NCBI RefSeq assembly: GCF_004331435.1
Contig: NZ_SJKA01000010.1
Coordinates: 124,001 to 188,000 of the forward strand
Direction of reading: 5' to 3'
Length of the DNA: 64,000 nt
From: Kribbella sindirgiensis
Lineage (GTDB): Bacteria; Actinomycetota; Actinomycetes; Propionibacteriales; Kribbellaceae
Numbering within the stretch: position 1 is the stretch's first letter; the number at the start of each line of letters is the position of its first letter. Shown piece after piece: positions 45,806 to 54,298 of the stretch. The position numbers were made by a program, and so were the translations under genes. The notes under the pieces are model-generated. The model ran no database searches. It saw nothing but the letters and a program-made list of their open reading frames with translations, and was not told where the DNA came from.

Positions 45806-48547
45806 GTGGCTCCAGAAACTCAGACTTCGACGTTGACTGCAGGTTCCCCCAAGGACACCGCGACCCCGGGCACCGGGCGACCGCGGGTCCTGCTGCTGGA
45901 CGGGCACTCGCTGGCGTACCGGGCGTTCTACGCGCTCCCGGTGGAGAACTTCTCCACGACCACCGGGCAGCACACCAACGCGGTGTACGGGTTCACCTCG
46001 ATGCTGATCAACATGCTGCGCGACGAGCAGCCCACGCATGTCTGCGTCGCGTTCGACGTGTCCCGCAAGACCTTCCGCTCCGAGCAGTACACGGAGTACA
46101 AGGCGGGCCGGTCGAAGTCGCCGGACGAGTTCAAGGGGCAGATCTCGCTGGTCAAGGAGGTGCTGGAGGCGCTCCGGATCCCGACCACGGAGATCGACGG
46201 CTGGGAGGCCGACGACATCATCGCGACGCTCGCCACGCAGGCGTCCGAGCAGGGCTTCGAGGTGCTGATCAGCAGCGGTGACCGGGACTCGTTCCAGCTG
46301 GTCAGCGAGGACATCACGGTGCTGTACCCGAAGCGCGGTGTGTCCGAGATCGCCCGGATGGACCCGGCCGCGATCGAGGAGAAGTACGGTGTCGGCCCGC
46401 GGCTGTATCCCGATCTCGCCGCGCTGGTGGGGGAGCAGAGCGACAACCTGCCGGGGGTGCCCGGGGTCGGCCCGAAGACGGCGGCCAAGTGGCTGAACCA
46501 GTTCGGCTCGCTGAACGACGTCGTCGACCGGGTGAACGAGATCAAGGGCAAGGCCGGTGAGTCGCTGCGCGAGCACCTCGCCGACGTGATCCGGAACCGG
46601 CAGATCAACGAGCTGGTCCGCGACCTGACGCTGGACGTCTCGATCGACGACCTGGTGCGGGTGCCGTGGGACCGGGAGAAGGTGCACACGCTGTTCGACA
46701 GCCTGGAGTTCCGGGTGTTGCGCGAGCGGCTGGTCGCCGAGCACGAGGAGGTCGACGCGGCCGTCGATCACGGGTTCGAGCTGGATGGCGTGCAGCTGAA
46801 GCCGGGTGAGGTCGGGGCCTGGCTCAAGGAGCACGTGAGCGGCGGTGACCGCGTCGGGGTCGCGGTGCAGGGCAGCTGGGGCGGCGGCACCGGTCAGATC
46901 ACCGGTCTGGCGCTGGCGAACACGTCCGGTGCGGCGGCCTGGTTCGACCCGACCACGATGACCCCGGACGACGAGTCCGCCTGGCGGGCCTGGCTCGCGG
47001 ACGAGAAGCAGCCCAAGGCGCTGCACGACGTGAACGGCCCGCTGCTCGGCTTCCTGGAGCGCGGCTGGACCCTGGCCGGTCTGAGCTCGGACACCCAGCT
47101 CAGCGCCTATCTGGTCCGCCCGGACCAGCGGGCGTACGACCTCGCCGACCTCACCGTTCGGTACCTCAAGCGTGAGTTGCGCAACGAGGAGGCCGAGAAC
47201 GGCCAGCTCAGCTTCGACGACGTCGAGGGCGGGCCGGCCGCGGACCACACGATGCTGCGGGCCCGCGCGATCGCGGACCTCGCCGACACCCTCGACGCCG
47301 AGCTCGAGAAGCAGGCCGGTACGGCGCTGCTCGCGGACGTCGAGCTGCCGTTGATCCAGGTGATCGCGGCGATGGAGCGGGACGGTATCGCGGTCGACCG
47401 CGCGTATCTGGAGGAGCTCGAGGAGCGGTTCGCCACCGGCGTACGGGAAGCGGCCACGGCGGCGTACGAGGTGATCGGCAAGGAGATCAACCTCGGGTCG
47501 CCGAAGCAGCTGCAGGTGGTGCTTTTCGACGAGCTGCAGATGCCGAAGACCAAGCGGACCAAGACCGGGTACACCACGGACGCGGACTCGCTGCAGGCGC
47601 TGTTCGAGAAGACCGAGCACCCGTTCCTGGCGTACCTGCTGGCGCACCGCGACGCGACCCGGCTGCGGCAGACGGTCGAGGGGCTGCTGAAGACGATCAG
47701 CCCGCGCGACGGCCGGATCCACACGACGTTCAACCAGACCATCGCGGCGACCGGCCGGCTGAGCTCTACCGAGCCGAACCTGCAGAACATCCCGATCCGC
47801 ACCGAGGAGGGCCGCCGGATCCGGCAGGCGTTCGTGGTCGGCGAGGGCAACGAGTCGCTGATGTCGGCCGACTACAGCCAGATCGAGATGCGGATCATGG
47901 CGCACGTGTCGCAGGACCAGGGCCTGATCGACGCCTTCAACTCCGGGATGGACTTCCACTCGGTGACGGCGTCGCGGGTGTTCTCGGTCGAGCCGTCCGC
48001 GGTGACCCAGGAGCAGCGCGCGAAGATCAAGGCGATGAACTACGGCCTCGCGTACGGCCTGTCGGCGTACGGGCTGAGCCAGCAGCTGAAGATCGGCGTC
48101 GACGAGGCCAAGGGCCTGATGGACGAGTACTTCGAGGGCTTCGGCGGGGTCCGGGACTACCTGCGGTCGATCGTGATCGACGCCGGCAAGACCGGGTACA
48201 CCGAGACCATCCTGGGCCGCCGGCGGTACCTGCCGGACCTGACCAGCGACAACCGGCAGCGCCGCGAGATGGCCGAGCGGATGGCGCTGAACGCGCCGAT
48301 CCAGGGGTCGGCGGCGGACGTCATCAAGATGGCGATGCTGAAGGTCGAGCGGTCGCTGCGCGAGTCCGGCCTGAAGTCACGGATGCTGCTCCAGGTCCAC
48401 GACGAACTCGTCTTCGAGATCGCCCCCGGCGAACGCGAGGCCCTCGAGCAGCTGGTCCGCCACGACATGGGCCACGCCGTCGAGATGGCCGTCCCGCTCG
48501 ACGTCTCCGTCGGCGTCGGCCGCACCTGGCACGAGGCAGCGCACTAA
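45806..48547 (+). CDS. polA: DNA polymerase I
   Basis: PolA has 913 residues. The 5'-3' exonuclease domain (about 30-320, LLLDGHSLAYRAFYAL and EADDIIATLA) is intact. The middle domain lacks the acidic proofreading residues: where E. coli has the DTE motif, this reads VGVAVQGSW. The polymerase domain has motif A MSADYSQIEMRIMAH near 692, the O-helix KAMNYGLAYGLSAYG near 746 and motif C LLQVHDELVFE near 863. The O-helix discriminator position is Tyr where E. coli has Phe762. It fills gaps in repair and lagging-strand synthesis. Confidence 0.97.
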   Translation: MAPETQTSTLTAGSPKDTATPGTGRPRVLLLDGHSLAYRAFYALPVENFSTTTGQHTNAVYGFTSMLINMLRDEQPTHVCVAFDVSRKTFRSEQYTEYKAGRSKSPDEFKGQISLVKEVLEALRIPTTEIDGWEADDIIATLATQASEQGFEVLISSGDRDSFQLVSEDITVLYPKRGVSEIARMDPAAIEEKYGVGPRLYPDLAALVGEQSDNLPGVPGVGPKTAAKWLNQFGSLNDVVDRVNEIKGKAGESLREHLADVIRNRQINELVRDLTLDVSIDDLVRVPWDREKVHTLFDSLEFRVLRERLVAEHEEVDAAVDHGFELDGVQLKPGEVGAWLKEHVSGGDRVGVAVQGSWGGGTGQITGLALANTSGAAAWFDPTTMTPDDESAWRAWLADEKQPKALHDVNGPLLGFLERGWTLAGLSSDTQLSAYLVRPDQRAYDLADLTVRYLKRELRNEEAENGQLSFDDVEGGPAADHTMLRARAIADLADTLDAELEKQAGTALLADVELPLIQVIAAMERDGIAVDRAYLEELEERFATGVREAATAAYEVIGKEINLGSPKQLQVVLFDELQMPKTKRTKTGYTTDADSLQALFEKTEHPFLAYLLAHRDATRLRQTVEGLLKTISPRDGRIHTTFNQTIAATGRLSSTEPNLQNIPIRTEEGRRIRQAFVVGEGNESLMSADYSQIEMRIMAHVSQDQGLIDAFNSGMDFHSVTASRVFSVEPSAVTQEQRAKIKAMNYGLAYGLSAYGLSQQLKIGVDEAKGLMDEYFEGFGGVRDYLRSIVIDAGKTGYTETILGRRRYLPDLTSDNRQRREMAERMALNAPIQGSAADVIKMAMLKVERSLRESGLKSRMLLQVHDELVFEIAPGEREALEQLVRHDMGHAVEMAVPLDVSVGVGRTWHEAAH

Positions 48548-48558
48548 GAAGCCGCCGA

Positions 48559-49032
48559 CTAAGAGGTCGCGAACACCGGCTCCGGGCCGGGGGACAGGGC
48601 GTTCTTGATACACGCCAGCTCCCGGTCCGTGAGGTCCGGAAGGTCGTCCAGCGGCCACCAGCGGACGTCGAGGGACTCGTCGTCGTTGACCCTGGGCTCG
48701 CCGCGGACGGGGTGGCAGCGGAAGCAGAGGTCGAGGAACTGGACCTGGTCGCCGTTCGGGTAGCTGCCGGGCGGAAGTGACTCGACACTGACCAGGCGCT
48801 CGACGACCGCCTCGACCGCGGTCTCCTCCTGGATCTCGCGGACCAGCCCGACGGCCGGCTGCTCACCTGGTTCGAGGATGCCCGCGACCAGGCTCCACCG
48901 CCCGTTGTCGGCGCGCCGGACGAGGAGCACCTCGTCGGCGTCGTTGAGCACGACCGCGGTCAGCCCGCTCAGCCAGAGCAGGTCGTGCCCGATCTTCGCG
49001 CGCAGGTCGAGGACGAATTTCGGCGTCGGCAT
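48559..49032 (-). CDS. NUDIX hydrolase
   Basis: The product has 157 residues from ATG (MPTPKFVLDLRAKIGHDLLW) with AGGG 8 nt upstream; an upstream extension is open but lacks family similarity. The Nudix box is GILEPGEQPAVGLV followed by REIQEET, so the catalytic RExxEE core is complete while the usual Gly after it is replaced. The N-terminal LSGLTAVVLNDADEVLLVRR strand is typical. It probably hydrolyses a nucleoside diphosphate derivative. It converges on polA with an 11-nt gap. Confidence 0.9.
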   Translation of the reverse strand: MPTPKFVLDLRAKIGHDLLWLSGLTAVVLNDADEVLLVRRADNGRWSLVAGILEPGEQPAVGLVREIQEETAVEAVVERLVSVESLPPGSYPNGDQVQFLDLCFRCHPVRGEPRVNDDESLDVRWWPLDDLPDLTDRELACIKNALSPGPEPVFATS

Positions 49033-49085
49033 GCCCAGCACCCTACCGAAGCCGTCGCGCCATCCCACACGCAAGAAACTGTCAG

Positions 49086-49111
49086 TGAAACGTTCAGTGG
49101 CAAGCGTTTGC
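49086..49111. promoter_or_regulatory. Two adjacent LacI-family-like operator dyads
   Basis: TGAAACGTTCA (49086-49096) and GCAAGCGTTTGC (49100-49111) are dyads centred on CG, 14-15 bp apart, each after a CAGTG. GCAAnCGnTTGC matches the general LacI/GalR operator form. They precede the sugar transporter operon by about 165 nt. No LacI-type regulator gene is adjacent. Confidence 0.55.
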
Positions 49112-49274
49112 ACGAAATATCCCGACAGTGACCGGTCAACTTCGGCCGGTGACACCTGACCTCTTCCGAAGCCGCCCTTTCTATGTCATTCTCCCGGGCA
49201 AAGATCCGAGATCCTATTGGATATCGCAATCGGATATTTCGTCTCCGTTCCGATCCCGCCGCCTAGGAGGAACC

Positions 49275-51023
49275 ATGCCGAACGATCACGCACGCCCGGG
49301 ACTCAGCCGCCGATCACTCATTGCCGGGGCACTCGGACTGACCGCGGCCGCCGGCGGTGGAGTGCTCAGCGCGTGCAGCGGCTCGAGCAACGCCGGCACC
49401 ACGGCCGCAGGCGCCGGCGGTGCGGCGCCCAGCGTCACGCTCGGCCCGAAGCTGGCGACGGTGCAGTACCCGGAGGGGTACGTCGGCCCGGTCGCCCGCG
49501 AGCTGAAGCCGATCACCAGCGAGAAGGTGACGTTCAAGATCGTCGTACCGCAGGACGTGACGATCGGGGACTGGAAGACCAACGCCTTCACCAAGTGGCT
49601 GGAGCAGAAGACCAACATCCACATCGAGTGGAACCAGGTCGGCGGGACCGACGACGACATCATGACCAAGGTCAACGCGATGATCGCCGCGGGCGACATC
49701 CCGGACGCGTTCATGGGCGTGAACTTCACCCGGTCGCAGCTGTTCCTGTACGGCCAGCAGGGCCTGTTCGCCGACGTCGGCCAGTACATCGACGGCTATG
49801 CGCTGAACCTGCAGCAGGCGATGAAGGACTACCCGGACGCCCGCAAGCTGGTGCAGGCGCCGGACAAGAAGATCTATTCGTTCCCGAACATCAACGACTG
49901 CTACCACTGCCGGGCCAGCAACGGCCGGACGTTCCTGAACACCGACTGGATCAAGCAGGTCGGGCTGGCCGTCCCGAAGACCACCGACGAGTTCGTCGAG
50001 GTGCTGCGTGCCTTCAAGAAGGCCGATCTGGGCGGCAACGGCCGGACGATCCCGTTCGCCGGCTACAAGGACGCGCCGTTCGACACGTTCTTCATGAACT
50101 CGTTCCTGTACAACCCGGGCGAGCCGTGGCTGGTGGTGAACGACGGCAAGGTCGATGTCACCTTCGACAAGGACGAGTGGCGCGAGGGCCTGAAGTTCAT
50201 CCACGGGATGTACGCCGAGGGCCTGATCAACAAGGACGTGTTCACCGCCGACCAGGACCAGATGGACCGGTACGGGAACGCGCCCGGTAAGCCGATCATC
50301 GGCGGCGCCCGGTCGTACTACTGGGGCGGCTTCCTGGACATCGACCAGAAGGACCCGAACGCTCGCTGGCGCAAGTATCAGGCGATCCCGCCGCTGAAGG
50401 GACCGAACGGCGTGCAGTACGCCGCCTGGAACTACCTCGGCGTCGGCGTCGAGGTGGCCAAGCTGGTGATCACCAAGAAGTGCGCGAAGCCTGAGTTGCT
50501 GGTCCAGTGGGCCGACGCCCAGATGGAACTGGAGGCGATCCTGCGCGGGTACGGCGGGCCGAAGTTCGAGTGGGCCAAGAAGGGCGAGCTCGGGATCAAT
50601 GGCAAGCAGGCGGTGTACGGGTTCTCCGCGACCTGGAACACCGAGAAGAACATCTCCTGGAGCCAGGAGAACACGATGTACCGCTCTCAGGACTTCCGGC
50701 TCGCCGAGCGGGTGAATCCGGCCGATCTCACCTTCGAGAAGCCGCTCTACCAGCAGACAGTGGACAACTACTTCCCGTACAAGCAGCCGCAGGAGATGCA
50801 GTTCCCACCGGTCACGCTGGACCAGGACCAGGCCGCGCAGGAGGCGGAGCTGAAGACGAACCTGAAGAGCGAGGTCAACCTGTCGTTCTCCAAGTTCGTC
50901 ACTGGACAGCTGGACCCGAACGACGACGCCGCGTGGAACGGCTACAAGGACCGGGTGGCCAAGATCGGCGTGAAGCCGTATCTGGAGCTCCAGCAGGCCG
51001 CCTACGAGATCTACAACGGATGA
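49275..51023 (+). CDS. Extracellular carbohydrate-binding lipoprotein of an ABC importer (LipO/YtcQ type)
   Basis: The product has 582 residues from ATG with AGGAGG 5 nt upstream. The leader has twin arginines (LSRRSLIAGALG) and a lipobox LSAC near residue 38, so it may be Tat-exported. The mature part is a large family 1-type solute-binding protein with WLEQKTNIHIEWNQVGG, MIAAGDIPDAFMG and GNGRTIPFAGYKD. Size and partners match the lipoprotein/LplB/YtcP systems that import oligosaccharides. Its stop overlaps the next start by 4 nt. Confidence 0.9.
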   Translation: MPNDHARPGLSRRSLIAGALGLTAAAGGGVLSACSGSSNAGTTAAGAGGAAPSVTLGPKLATVQYPEGYVGPVARELKPITSEKVTFKIVVPQDVTIGDWKTNAFTKWLEQKTNIHIEWNQVGGTDDDIMTKVNAMIAAGDIPDAFMGVNFTRSQLFLYGQQGLFADVGQYIDGYALNLQQAMKDYPDARKLVQAPDKKIYSFPNINDCYHCRASNGRTFLNTDWIKQVGLAVPKTTDEFVEVLRAFKKADLGGNGRTIPFAGYKDAPFDTFFMNSFLYNPGEPWLVVNDGKVDVTFDKDEWREGLKFIHGMYAEGLINKDVFTADQDQMDRYGNAPGKPIIGGARSYYWGGFLDIDQKDPNARWRKYQAIPPLKGPNGVQYAAWNYLGVGVEVAKLVITKKCAKPELLVQWADAQMELEAILRGYGGPKFEWAKKGELGINGKQAVYGFSATWNTEKNISWSQENTMYRSQDFRLAERVNPADLTFEKPLYQQTVDNYFPYKQPQEMQFPPVTLDQDQAAQEAELKTNLKSEVNLSFSKFVTGQLDPNDDAAWNGYKDRVAKIGVKPYLELQQAAYEIYNG

Positions 51024-51958
51024 GCGCGGCAGGGACCCTGCCGCCGGACGAGCGGCGGCTGGGAGCCGGCGCGCCGATTCAGGACACCCGCGGCGACAAG
51101 ATCGCGCTGGCCTGCATCTACACCGCGCTCGCACTGTTCTGCCTGGCGATCCTGTATCCGATCGTCTACGTCCTCAGCGCGTCGGTGAGCGACACCCACA
51201 AGGTGTCGGCCGGCCAGGTGTGGTTGTGGCCGGTCGGCTTCACCCTGGACGCGTACAAGGCGATCTTCGACTACGACGCGATCGTCAGCAGCTTCGGTAA
51301 CTCCGTGTTCTACGCCGTGGCCGGCGCGCTCGTCGCCACGGTTCTCACGCTGCTGGCGGCGTACCCGCTGTCGCGGAAGGGGCTGCCGGGCAAGGGGATC
51401 ATCATGGCGGCGTTCGTGTTCACGATGATGTTCAGCGGCGGGCTGATCCCGACGTACCTGGTGGTCGACCAGCTCGGGCTGCTGAACACGCGGTGGGCGA
51501 TGATCCTGCCGACTGCGCTGGCGGTCTGGAACGTGATCATCACCCGGACGTACTTCATGGTGACGATCCCCGAGGAGCTGGTGGAGGCCGGGAAGGTGGA
51601 CGGGTGCAGCGACTTCGGGTTCTTCTGGCGGATCGTGCTGCCGCTGAGCAAGCCGATCATTGCGGTGAATCTGCTGTTCTACGCGGTCGGGCAGTGGAAC
51701 TCGTTCTTCAACGCGCTGATCTACCTGACCAACGAGCACCTGTTCCCGTTGCAGGTGGTGCTCCGGCAGATCCTCATCCAGTCCAAGGTCGACCCGTCCC
51801 AGATGCCCGACACGAGCAAGCTGGCGCAGCTGAAGGAGCTGCAGCAGCAGCTGAAGTACTCGCTGATCGTGATCGGGATGATCCCGCCGTTGCTGGTCTA
51901 CCCCTTCGTCCAGAAGCACTTCGTCAAGGGAGCCATGATCGGCTCCCTGAAGGGATAA
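51020..51958 (+). CDS. Carbohydrate ABC transporter permease, YtcP/MalG-like
   Basis: This 312-residue permease has six membrane segments. The EAA loop EELVEAGKVDGCSDFGFFWR near residue 190 is the ATPase-coupling site. The start is MSAAGTLPPDERRLG, and MFSGGLIPTYLVV is typical of the YtcP group. The insertion LAQLKELQQQLKYSLIVIG near the C-terminus is also group-specific. It pairs with the following LplB-like permease. Confidence 0.92.
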   Translation: MSAAGTLPPDERRLGAGAPIQDTRGDKIALACIYTALALFCLAILYPIVYVLSASVSDTHKVSAGQVWLWPVGFTLDAYKAIFDYDAIVSSFGNSVFYAVAGALVATVLTLLAAYPLSRKGLPGKGIIMAAFVFTMMFSGGLIPTYLVVDQLGLLNTRWAMILPTALAVWNVIITRTYFMVTIPEELVEAGKVDGCSDFGFFWRIVLPLSKPIIAVNLLFYAVGQWNSFFNALIYLTNEHLFPLQVVLRQILIQSKVDPSQMPDTSKLAQLKELQQQLKYSLIVIGMIPPLLVYPFVQKHFVKGAMIGSLKG

Positions 51959-51964
51959 CGCCCC

Positions 51965-52951
51965 ATGACCACAACGGAAACAGACGCGCGGTCGTCGGTT
52001 CGGTCGGCGGCCCACAAGCGCACTCGGGTGGCGAAGTCCAGGGTCGGCCTCGGGTTGCGGATCCGGCGGAACTGGCAGTTGTACGCGATGCTGGCGCTGC
52101 CGCTGATCTGGCTGGCGGTCTTCGCCTACTGGCCGATGTACGGCGTCATCATCGCCTTCAAGGACTACAACGTGGTGTCCGGGATCTGGGGCAGCCCGTG
52201 GGCCGGCATGAAGTACTTCGAGCGGTTCGTGGAGTCGTACCAGTTCTGGAAGCTGATCAAGAACACGATCTATCTGCACGTCTACGAGCTGGTGGCGACG
52301 TTCCCGCTGCCGATCCTGCTCGCGCTCTTCCTGAACACCGTGCGGAAGAAGTGGTTCAGCCGGTCGGCCCAGCTGATCACCTACGCGCCGCACTTCATCT
52401 CCACGGTGGTCGTGGTCGGTCTGGTCGTCGTACTCACCAATCCGAACACGGGCGTCGCGAACAAGTTCATCGGGTTGTTCGGCTTCGGTCCGGTCGACAT
52501 CATGGGCGACGCCGGGATGTTCCGGCACATCTACGTCTGGTCGGGGGCGTGGCAGACGATGGGGTTCGCCGCGATCATCTACCTGGCCGCCCTGACCAGT
52601 GTCCCGCCGGAGCTGCACGAGGCGGCGATCGTGGACGGGGCGTCGCGGTTGCGGCGGATGTGGCACATCGACCTGCCCGCGATCGTGCCGGTGGCCGTGA
52701 TCCTGCTGATCCTGAACATCGGCTCGATCCTGTCGGTCGGGTTCGAGAAGGTGCTGCTGATGCAGAACAACCTGAACCTGGACACCGCCGAGGTGATCGA
52801 TACATACGTCTACAAGATCGGCCTGGCGTCGGCGGTCCCGCAGTTCAGCTACGCGACCGCGATCGGGTTGTTCAGATCGGTGATCGGGCTGGTGTTGCTG
52901 GTGCTGGCCAACACGTTCGCCAGGCGTTTCGCCAAATCAAGCCTGTGGTGA
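51965..52951 (+). CDS. Carbohydrate ABC transporter permease, LplB/MalF-like
   Basis: This 328-residue partner permease carries the EAA loop HEAAIVDGASRLRRMWHI near residue 220, and the group-typical WPMYGVIIAFKDYNVVSGIW near 58. The pair plus the lipoprotein complete the membrane part of an importer. No ATPase gene is present, so a shared MsiK-type ATPase elsewhere is likely, as in many actinobacterial sugar importers. The 3' end overlaps the convergent flippase gene by 15 nt. Confidence 0.92.
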   Translation: MTTTETDARSSVRSAAHKRTRVAKSRVGLGLRIRRNWQLYAMLALPLIWLAVFAYWPMYGVIIAFKDYNVVSGIWGSPWAGMKYFERFVESYQFWKLIKNTIYLHVYELVATFPLPILLALFLNTVRKKWFSRSAQLITYAPHFISTVVVVGLVVVLTNPNTGVANKFIGLFGFGPVDIMGDAGMFRHIYVWSGAWQTMGFAAIIYLAALTSVPPELHEAAIVDGASRLRRMWHIDLPAIVPVAVILLILNIGSILSVGFEKVLLMQNNLNLDTAEVIDTYVYKIGLASAVPQFSYATAIGLFRSVIGLVLLVLANTFARRFAKSSLW

Positions 52952-54208
52952 CTCGGTGGCCTGGCGGCGCAGTCCTGCCGCCAGGCCGGCCGACAGCAGG
53001 AGCGCGCAGGTGCTGGTCATCGCGGCCAGCACCTTCACGCCGTCCAGGCCGGTCGCGGTCCCGGTGCCGAGGATGATCGCGGCGGCCACCGCGAGGACCA
53101 CGAGCCCGAGCCAGATCCCCAGCGCGGCGCGTTTCTCCTGCTGCGCGATAGCGGCGTACACGACCAGTTGCAGTACGGCGTACGCGGAGCCGGCGACCGC
53201 GAACAGCCAGGTGTAGGGGCCGAGGGGCGCGTACTTCTCCTTGCCGCCGATGATCGCGACGACGAGATCGGGAAGGATCAGCGTGCCGATGATCGTGCAC
53301 ACACCGAGCCCTCCGACGGCCGCGATCGCCTTGCGCAGCCGCAGGGTGTCACCCGGCGACTGTGCGAGGGTCGGGAACACCAGGACGATGACGAACTGCG
53401 GGAGGAACAGGCAGGCTTTCGCGATGATCACCCCGGCCGCGTAGTACCCGCTGTCCGTGCCGTCGAGCAACGCGCGGGCGAACAGTACGTCGGCGTTCGC
53501 GAGCGCGAAGAACGCCAGCAGCGTGTGCGTGCCGTGCACGGTCTCCCGCAGTACTTCCTTGATCTGGTTCTTGGTCGCACCGGTCGATCCGCGGAGCGCG
53601 ATGCGGCCGATCACGACCGGTACGGCGGCGCCGAGCGCGAGACCGATCATCGCCGCGTCGAGGGACGGACGCACGAGCAGCGCGCCGCCGCCCAGGACGA
53701 GGCGGCCGACACCGGTGGACAGGTAGACGGCGGCCAGTTCGGTCCAGCGTTTGCTGCCCTGGAGGACGCCGAGCTGCGACCCCATCACCGTCAGGCAGCC
53801 GAGCGTCGGGGCGAGCAGCAGGATCGAGACCACCGAATCGATGTGCAGCAGCCACATGAACACCGGCGTGAGTACCAGGCAGACCGCGGTCAGTCCGAGG
53901 GCCGCGCGGGTGCCCGCCTTCAGCATCGCGTCGGCCAGCGCTTGGGCGCCGGCCCCGGAGTGTGTCGCGAGTTGACGGGCGCCGGCTGCCTGCAGGCCGA
54001 GTGAGGCGACGTTGCCGATCAGCAGCAGGCCCAGCAACGCCGTGAGGGCGCCGAACTGTTCCGGCACGAGCCGGTGCGTGCCGATCAGCGTGAAGCCGTA
54101 GGCGGCCACGTTCATGATCGCCATGGCGACGGCGACCACAGTGGCCCGCCGGAGGAACGCCAGGCGCTTGGCCTTCGGTGCACTGGCCGGAGTGGTGCCA
54201 GACGTCAT
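52937..54208 (-). CDS. Polysaccharide flippase/lipopolysaccharide biosynthesis (Wzx/MVF-like) membrane protein
   Basis: The product has 423 residues from ATG (MTSGTTPASAPKAKRL) with GAGG 6 nt upstream. About twelve hydrophobic segments cover residues 22-415, including FTLIGTHRLVPEQFGALTAL, which is typical of the Wzx-type MOP flippases. It probably flips a lipid-linked glycan. The neighbouring AftD-like, acyltransferase and methyltransferase genes make a cell-envelope glycan role likely. It diverges from the AftD-like gene by a 90-nt gap. Confidence 0.86.
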   Translation of the reverse strand: MTSGTTPASAPKAKRLAFLRRATVVAVAMAIMNVAAYGFTLIGTHRLVPEQFGALTALLGLLLIGNVASLGLQAAGARQLATHSGAGAQALADAMLKAGTRAALGLTAVCLVLTPVFMWLLHIDSVVSILLLAPTLGCLTVMGSQLGVLQGSKRWTELAAVYLSTGVGRLVLGGGALLVRPSLDAAMIGLALGAAVPVVIGRIALRGSTGATKNQIKEVLRETVHGTHTLLAFFALANADVLFARALLDGTDSGYYAAGVIIAKACLFLPQFVIVLVFPTLAQSPGDTLRLRKAIAAVGGLGVCTIIGTLILPDLVVAIIGGKEKYAPLGPYTWLFAVAGSAYAVLQLVVYAAIAQQEKRAALGIWLGLVVLAVAAAIILGTGTATGLDGVKVLAAMTSTCALLLSAGLAAGLRRQATESPQA

Positions 54209-54298
54209 TCGCTGCCTCGGATCGTGTGAGATTTGCCGGACCTCACGGTACGGCAACGAAGCCGCCGAGGAGCCGCCGGATCCGTTAGTGTCCCGCCG

